DNA of 64,000 nt from Liolophura sinensis (taxonomy: Eukaryota > Mollusca > Polyplacophora > Chitonida > Chitonidae), in NCBI RefSeq assembly GCF_032854445.1, contig NC_088300.1, positions 5,764,001-5,828,000 of the forward strand, read 5' to 3'. Under the pieces are notes generated by a model that saw only the letters and a program-made list of their open reading frames with translations, was not told where the DNA came from and did no database searches. Within the stretch, counting starts at the first letter, position 1; each line of letters starts with the position of its first letter. Below are positions 60,101-64,000 of the stretch, one piece after another. The position numbers and the translations under genes were made by a program.

Positions 60101-60854
60101 TGGGATATAAACTCGTTAGTTTTTGTGGAAGGCTTGTCTGAATTAGCAGGTCTCATACAACTGTGATTGAGTCCTTCATAATCGAAGAGTGTTTTTCATG
60201 AGATCTTGTCCATATTTTCTCAGTGTTTCTTTTTCAGTCTATGTATTTAACTTTACAATGTCTTCTGTTGTGTTACTGCAGTCATAAGCCACACATAGGC
60301 ATGAAATAGTTTTGAAATTAGTTGTAAATGTGTAGCGATTGTCTCCTGTGATCTGTGATCTACACATAAAGATGCCTCACATACCTGCAGATCATGTACC
60401 ACTGTGACGTCACAAGGTTCAAGGTAGATTAGATTTGCTGATGTTTTTCACTAAATTCTCCCCCGTTTTTCCCCCCGTTTTCTATGTTTGAAATAAGCAG
60501 AATCATTTCATGGGACATCAAACTATCAATCTGCTGGGGATCTGCTTTAATTCACACTTCATTTGTTTGAATGATACATGATGAGTCACTCTTCAAAAAT
60601 GTACATGTTTCTTCATAATTATGGAGAAAGCAATGTTAAACTTGGGATAGTAATGCTTTCAGGAATAAAGCTCATGTTACTAGAATTCACATAATTCATT
60701 TTAAAAAAAGAGTGTGCAATCTGCACAAAGGAGCTGCTATAAATTGTTGATGCATTACATGTACATAACTGTGCCCAAAATGAATGTTGCCTCTCTTTCT
60801 GTTCTTTTAATTTCAGCCAATGAAAATGAGTCCGGTAGGAGCACACCAGTATAG
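38163..60854 (+). CDS. WDR26: WD repeat-containing protein 26 orthologue (CTLH/GID E3 ligase scaffold), 14 exons
   Basis: Exons: 38163-38365, 40257-40356, 50074-50130, 51080-51216, 51778-51875, 52648-52804, 53398-53536, 54030-54170, 54837-54956, 56032-56176, 56581-56659, 57936-58065, 58445-58618, 60817-60854. The product is about 572 residues once one frame break is allowed for. Order: Ser/Asn-rich N-terminus; LisH (about 49-80, [17 protein letters not shown]); CTLH (about 82-155, ending [19 protein letters not shown]); WD40 repeats from about 260 to 555 ([69 protein letters not shown]). Similarity to vertebrate WDR26 and yeast Gid7 is clear throughout. In those systems it links MAEA/RMND5-type RING subunits into a ubiquitin ligase. 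Human WDR26 is longer (661 aa), mainly because of its low-complexity N-terminus. The exon at 56032 lacks one base, probably an assembly error. Confidence 0.96.
39014..39168 (-). mobile_element. SINE, minus orientation, internally deleted
   Basis: Inverted tail (TTATTTGATTGGTGTTTAAG, CAAGAATATTTCACTTA), then directly the tRNA-like half (CACAGTGATCGCATTAATGA) and CCAAGCCACGGAGGCACC. The central body is missing. It lies in WDR26 intron 1. Confidence 0.8.
40257..40356 (+). CDS. WDR26: WDR26 exon 2: second half of LisH, start of CTLH
   Basis: Acceptor TTGTTTGCAG, donor GTAGGA. It completes Asn, then [20 protein letters not shown] and [13 protein letters not shown]. Matches the conserved ...GDWDKA region of the family. 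Confidence 0.97.
40619..40800 (+). mobile_element. SINE with 15-bp target duplication, internally deleted
   Basis: A tRNA-like half (GGCCTCCGTGGCTCAGTTGG; GTGAGTTCAAGTCCAGCTCA) joins directly to CCACCCACCATAAAGCTGG and the tail CACCAATCAAATAAATAAA; about 95 bp of body are missing. Perfect duplication ATACATTGTAAATCG at 40604-40618 and 40801-40815. Either the deletion came after insertion or a short subfamily moved. Confidence 0.92.
41283..41462 (+). mobile_element. SINE 3' two-thirds (5' truncated)
   Basis: Starts within the body (CTCATGCTGGTTTCCTCTCC) and runs through CAGCAACCTGCAGATGGTCG and CTCCCACCATAATGCTGG to the tail CACCAATCAAATGAATAAAT. The tRNA-like head is absent. Confidence 0.85.
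44249..44293. repeat. (TA)n microsatellite
   Basis: About 20 TA units with one G interruption, followed by ACATGCACATGCACATATGC. Confidence 0.9.
45134..45190. repeat. (TA)n microsatellite, about 28 units
   Basis: Long uninterrupted AT dinucleotide run followed by ACACACACAG. Confidence 0.93.
45545..45890 (+). mobile_element. Unclassified interspersed repeat
   Basis: Blocks GATACTTCAGTGTCGGCAGC, ACTCTGGCAGCATGGGCTCG, GACACAAGAAGACACAGTAT and a 3' part ATGACTAAACATTGGTTAAG with CCTAAGCATTCATTCATTC. It shares its order of blocks with 15470-15790. The minus-strand open stretch 45551-45829 is part of this element. Confidence 0.65.
48804..49258. repeat. 35-bp minisatellite in WDR26 intron 2 (about 13 units)
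   Basis: Nearly identical units GGTAGTGTCTCTCTGCTACA plus GCATGCATGTATAAA, exact 35-bp steps (48826, 48861, 48896). Each unit resembles a 3' splice site (TCTCTCTGCTACAG), 15 nt, then a 5' splice-like GTAGTG. Low divergence indicates recent amplification. Confidence 0.96.
50074..50130 (+). CDS. WDR26: WDR26 exon 3 (CTLH)
   Basis: Acceptor CTGTTCACAG, donor GTGAG; 19 codons [19 protein letters not shown], phase 0 at both ends. Confidence 0.96.
51080..51216 (+). CDS. WDR26: WDR26 exon 4 (CTLH)
   Basis: Acceptor CACATTACAG, donor GTAAGT. It reads [20 protein letters not shown] and then [20 protein letters not shown], plus TC of a Ser codon. Confidence 0.97.
51278..51640 (+). mobile_element. Diverged tRNA-derived SINE
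   Basis: Head TGTGGCAGAGTGGTTAAGAT, body GTCAGAGACTTGCCAAACG and TTGGTGGTTTA, tail TCAACAATCAAATGAATAGA. Same subfamily as 18901-19092, with an extra internal stretch. Confidence 0.6.
51778..51875 (+). CDS. WDR26: WDR26 exon 5
   Basis: Acceptor TTGTTTTCAG, donor GTAATAG. It completes Ser, then [20 protein letters not shown] and [12 protein letters not shown], plus one base. Confidence 0.95.
52648..52804 (+). CDS. WDR26: WDR26 exon 6: [11 protein letters not shown] motif
   Basis: Acceptor ATTTGGCAG, donor GTGAGT. It reads [20 protein letters not shown] and then [20 protein letters not shown], ending HVCN plus AA. Highly conserved block before the WD40 domain. The open frame extends upstream to 52473 but that part is intronic. 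Confidence 0.97.
53398..53536 (+). CDS. WDR26: WDR26 exon 7: first WD40 repeat
   Basis: Acceptor TTTTATGTAG, donor GTAAGT. It reads [20 protein letters not shown], then [20 protein letters not shown] and IWDIDQ. Confidence 0.97.
54030..54170 (+). CDS. WDR26: WDR26 exon 8: second WD40 repeat
   Basis: Acceptor TGTTTTCAG, donor GTAAGA, phase 0 at both ends, 47 codons: [20 protein letters not shown] and [16 protein letters not shown]. Confidence 0.97.
54236..54400 (-). mobile_element. Diverged SINE, minus orientation
   Basis: Inverted tail ATTTATTTATTAAATTGATT and CTGAAGAATTTTTCACTTA, then AACCACAAACCTTGGCCAAG, matching the second SINE subfamily in reverse. Confidence 0.5.
54837..54956 (+). CDS. 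WDR26: WDR26 exon 9
   Basis: Acceptor TTACTTGTAG, donor GTAAGT, 40 codons: [20 protein letters not shown] and [20 protein letters not shown]. Confidence 0.97.
54957..56031. other. WDR26 intron 9, no recognised feature
   Basis: About 1.07 kb, less AT-rich than neighbouring introns. It may contain a foreign insert (for example around 55130-55910), but I could not find its ends or a known family. Confidence 0.35.
56032..56176 (+). CDS. WDR26: WDR26 exon 10, lacks one base
   Basis: Acceptor CTCTGTTTCAG, donor GTAAGTT. It starts [10 protein letters not shown], then the frame must shift by one base to continue [20 protein letters not shown] and [18 protein letters not shown] as in the family. The sequence has TGG AAG where TGG GAA G is expected, so one G is missing at 56060-56061. 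Without correction the frame runs out of phase at the next exon. Confidence 0.9.
56581..56659 (+). CDS. WDR26: WDR26 exon 11
   Basis: Acceptor CTTCACACTCAG, donor GTGGGT. It completes Leu, then [20 protein letters not shown] and LNVATQ. Confidence 0.96.
57505..57660 (+). mobile_element. tRNA-like SINE head
   Basis: An A-box-like CCCGGATAGCTTAGTGGGAT and a B-box-like CTGAGTTCAAATCCATC, spaced as in a tRNA. The downstream part has no recognised tail. Confidence 0.45.
57936..58065 (+). CDS. WDR26: WDR26 exon 12
   Basis: Acceptor TTATTTGGCAG, donor GTCAGT. It reads [20 protein letters not shown], then [12 protein letters not shown] and DFIASGSE, plus one base. Confidence 0.96.
58445..58618 (+). 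CDS. WDR26: WDR26 exon 13: last WD40 repeat
   Basis: Acceptor TTGCCTCTGCAG. It reads [20 protein letters not shown], then [20 protein letters not shown] and [16 protein letters not shown]. The donor GTACAG is inferred. If unspliced, the frame would run on to a stop at 58786-58788, but that tail looks non-coding and enters the fold-back element. Confidence 0.9.
58763..59922. mobile_element. Fold-back (MITE-like) element with arms of about 270 bp
   Basis: The left arm 58763-59029 and right arm 59651-59922 are inverted copies: ACTTTCATATGGTACAAT against the complement of ATTGTACCATTTGAAAGT at the ends, and AGGAAGACCAGCCTGGATTA, TTGGACCTTTTGCCT and GGCTTCAGTATTTCTGAAG within. The spacer is about 620 bp with no protein. 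A clear target duplication is not visible. It lies in the last WDR26 intron. Confidence 0.85.
60817..60854 (+). CDS. WDR26: WDR26 terminal exon 14
   Basis: Acceptor TTTTAATTTCAG. Two bases complete Ala, then [11 protein letters not shown] and TAG at 60852-60854. Chosen because it keeps frame with exon 13 and gives a short polar tail like those of other WDR26 proteins. A polyadenylation signal follows. Confidence 0.68.
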
Positions 60855-60986
60855 CAGAAGGCTGGAATAGAGACAGAACTTTACATACCAACTATAAATA
60901 TATTCTATATGTCTTGAGTATATATTGTACATAAAGCAATCCAGGAGTGAAAGCCTCTCTAATGGACTTTGTACTATGAGGATAAC

Positions 60987-60992
60987 AATAAA
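60987..60992 (+). promoter_or_regulatory. Polyadenylation signal AATAAA for WDR26
   Basis: Canonical AATAAA about 133 nt after the WDR26 stop. Longer 3' ends cannot be excluded. Confidence 0.5.
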
Positions 60993-63234
60993 CACAGTTG
61001 AGTTTTAAACAACCTTTGAAGGAGACCACCACACTTGATCAAGAAAACAATGCAAACTTCAACAGTAGGCAAATGAAAGAAAACTGTGTGACAGTCAAGA
61101 AATGTAGTGATTTAAATGTCTGCATCTGCCAGCTTATCAGATTTTAGTGTAGGCTGAAGTGTTTTTTACTGGGGTTAGAAATTTGGGGATATTACATATA
61201 ATTACATAAAGATGGATCAAGGAAGAAAAACACGGCATAATTCCAACGTCCTGTTCTTAGATCAATCATGTGACTGCTAGAAGCGTGACCAGTGTTAGTA
61301 TATCACTGATGTTACAGAAAGCAGACTGAACTGTTTTTGATTACCTGCAATTAATGTTTATCAAGGACAACATGAACAATACATATAGGCCACTACATGG
61401 GATGCTTACAGTGAAATCATGAAAAAATACTGCGCACCACTGCCATGCATAAACTGGAGTTTATGAGAGTGCGTATTGAAACAGAATGAAACATATTATT
61501 ACGGTTTGATAAGTATCGTAATGTTTCTGTTTAAACAATTTCAGCTTGCTCTGAAACCTGGCAGTTATATTTTTTAGTTCCTTACTCTGTCATTTCATTA
61601 ACATGAAAATCTTAATTGCATTAATTTTTCTGATATGTTCTGCAGCATATAAAGGAGATTGGATTTCTACATTTAGCTGTTCCAGGAAACCTACTCTATA
61701 TTTGTGAGTGCTGCAAAATGGAAGTCTTGGCATAAGATCCTTCAGTACACTTACATGCTTCACACATGGTCCTTTTACATCAAAAGTTTTGAAAAGATTA
61801 TTTTCTCATTTTCTTTGTGGAAGCAGATTCTGTCAGCAGAGAGGAGTAATTTTGGCTCACACCAAATGTGTCTGCGTGTATTAAGACAATGTCCTATTTC
61901 CATATACATGTATGTATTAGTCAGTGACAGAAATCTTTACTCTAGTGTACTGACTCCGTGCCAAGTGGCCTTTTTGTATTCATTTTCTAATTAATTTGGC
62001 AGTTAGTAGAATGGTCTGTATCTTTGGGAGATATGGTGCCGTCTTTGTTTTCATTTGCACTTTATGTTTATTCATCTCGTCATATTTATGTACAACCATT
62101 TCTACCAATGTTCACGCGTGAAGTTGACCCAGTGTGATTCATGTCCCACCAGTTCACTCTTGCCCTGAACATAAACAGAACACTATCAACTATTGCCTAC
62201 TGTTATGCTGCAGTAGCATTGTTACAAAATATGCATTCCGTTATATGCAAAGTGCCAATTTGTCTGTGGAATTAAGAACATCATAGATCGTACATGTCAG
62301 TCTACCCATTTTGGATATGTACATGTAATGTATTACTTACCTATGTGACTTAGATGGGCCTACAACATTTTAGGGTAGATTATGTCAAGTGGACAAGTTT
62401 ATGTGCATATTAATAATTAGATTATTGCTTTTTCACAGCTACAGAGGTCTTGAAAAATGCTTATTCCTTTCAAGGGTGTGCCATGGTTAAAGATTTTACT
62501 GGAAAAAGAAATGGCCAGATTTCTTATCTAATATATTCATACACAATAATTCTTTATTCCATTGATGGAAAATTTTACGATACACAGCGAGATAAATAAT
62601 CACACAAACAAATTTGAAGATCATCATTTTAATGTGTAACATAATTGTCATTTACGGATATTACACTTAACATTTATTGAGATTTGTTTTGATAAGTGTT
62701 AAAGGTTAGAGTGCTTGTACATGCAGGCCTACAATCCAAATGTGGTCATGTCCCTAAAGAAGCAGGACCTCAAGTTTAGGGGAATGTACAAATGTGGATG
62801 TATTTATGAACCTAGTACAACAAGGGACATATGAAGATACATACATGCCTCATAGCAGATCTAAAAATTAGCTGTGTTGCAGCAGTCTGAAGAGCAAGTG
62901 TAAAGTAATAATGCAAGCCTACAGTGTTTTTCAATGAAGTTTCTAATGGTCTAAAGGTTATTATTTAAACTGAGTGTAGAAATAATCCATACCTGATCCA
63001 AAGTGAATTAACAGAAGTTTGCATATAGACAAATCTTTCAAATGAAAGCAGTTCTAAAGAACTAAAAATAGCTAGCTTTGACTGAAAAAATGTTCTGATA
63101 TTTTTTTATGTATTCGTTTAAAAAAGCTGAAAAAGAAAAACCGTACCAGATTTCTTGATTTTCTTCTAGGTCAAGGTAATTGCAGAGTAAGTAAAAACAA
63201 TAGTGCTAAAAGCTTTATGAGTATCTTAAAATAC
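60993..63234. other. 3' flank of WDR26, nothing recognised
   Basis: AT-rich, no repeats of the families above, no credible exons. It may hold an extended 3' UTR; the frame at 61704-61994 is not protein-like. Confidence 0.45.
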
Positions 63235-63480
63235 CTAAAGCTGACAACAGACAGCTAGAGGTATAAGTCCAAGGACAGTGCCTAAGCTATTATCCACCAT
63301 CGGTACATCAAGTGAATCAAACACACACACCTTAGCCAAACTGAAAGTGCTTTGTCTCCTTCCCTTAGATTCTATCATTTGTTCCTCTGGCCTGTGGATG
63401 ATTGTTCCCTGTGGACATTGGCCCAGGTTATCCTCAAACAGATTGTATGAGGTTATGTCCAAGCAGTCAGTGTCTTTAGT
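63235..63480 (-). CDS. Possible terminal exon of a convergent gene
   Basis: On the minus strand an acceptor-like ATTCATGTGTTAG precedes 82 codons ending in TAG at 63237-63235. The peptide is TKDTDCLDITSYNLFEDNLG, then QCPQGTIIHRPEEQMIESKG and on to LAKVCVFDSLDVPMVDNSLG, finishing LIPLAVCCQL. Composition and length look coding, and the tail is convergent with WDR26. The family is not recognised; the upstream exons would lie beyond the right edge. Confidence 0.35.
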   Translation of the reverse strand, partial: TKDTDCLDITSYNLFEDNLGQCPQGTIIHRPEEQMIESKGRRQSTFSLAKVCVFDSLDVPMVDNSLGTVLGLIPLAVCCQL

Positions 63481-64000
63481 CTAACACATGAATACATCTT
63501 GTTCAGGTAGGCAATAGGATTTTGCATTCAAGTTAACTTGGTACCCTTCACATACTTATGACCTTATCTGCTGTCGTCATGGCTTGGTATAATATTATAT
63601 ATGCATGGTTGAAGTTTTTGTACTGAACTCTCACAAGTCAGTGGTTTGTGCCATTTTGGGCTAAATTTCCATGTTTGTGATACATCATATATATAAATGA
63701 TCTCTCCTCAGTCATCAAGTTCCAACTATGGTGAACAGTTTGTATACCACTGGTCATGTATTAACTGTGGTGAAAATTTATCTCCCACAAGACTATGGCT
63801 AATAAGTTTGCGGTCTGTTGTGAGAGGTAATGCATGCGTGTGTTATTTTCACGATTGAACTTTGTGTCGGCATTTTAATAGTTTTGAAGGGTGTAACTGA
63901 GATCCACGTGTCAAAGTGAGACTTTTTATATAAAACTTTGGGAAGCAATGGTGAAAAAAAACAGTTTTAGACTTATACTAACTGATAGTGAGTGATGTGG
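63481..64000. other. Right edge, nothing recognised
   Basis: AT-rich sequence with no exon or repeat I can support. Confidence 0.4.

Overview
This 64 kb window is metazoan nuclear DNA. Its genes have many short exons with GT/AG introns, and it carries tRNA-derived SINEs, abundant minisatellites and scattered palindromic TGTACATGTA-type motifs. The SINE consensus (5' tRNA-like region with A and B boxes, 3' part ending in an AAATAAATAAAT-type tail) and the TGTACATGTA habit suggest a lophotrochozoan, most likely a mollusc. This is inferred from sequence style, not from a database match.

Layout. (1) 1-3566: a 53-bp satellite, about 67 copies, with a higher-order repeat of 19 and then 15 units; it runs off the left edge. 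(2) 4252-8479, minus strand: a multi-exon gene I do not recognise, whose first exon has a C2H2-like zinc-finger motif. (3) 10695-13572: the same 53-bp satellite in the opposite orientation, about 54 copies. The minus-strand gene therefore sits between two inverted satellite arrays. (4) 14702-31000, plus strand: at least 14 exons of a large alpha/beta-hydrolase (prolyl-oligopeptidase/S9-like) with an N-terminal TPR-like segment and a complete-looking Ser-Asp-His triad; the 5' exon(s) are not securely found. Several of its introns hold different minisatellites (97, 31, about 33 and 18 bp), and a 36-bp array starts at its stop codon. (5) 31881-37900: intergenic, with SINE fragments. (6) 38163-60854, plus strand: a complete WDR26 orthologue (LisH, CTLH, WD40 repeats), a scaffold subunit of the CTLH/GID E3 ubiquitin ligase, in 14 exons. 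A CRE-like TGACGTCA lies upstream, a 9.7-kb intron holds SINEs and a 35-bp minisatellite, and a fold-back element of about 1.16 kb lies before the last exon. (7) 63235-63480, minus strand: a possible terminal exon of a convergent gene.

Two single-base frame breaks, both in G runs (30972-30975 in the hydrolase, 56060-56061 in WDR26), look more like assembly errors than gene death. The genes show no operon-like functional link. The most interesting features are the inverted satellite pair with its higher-order structure, the minisatellites that appear to have grown out of exon borders (a 5' splice site and a stop codon), and the unusual TPR plus S9-like hydrolase.
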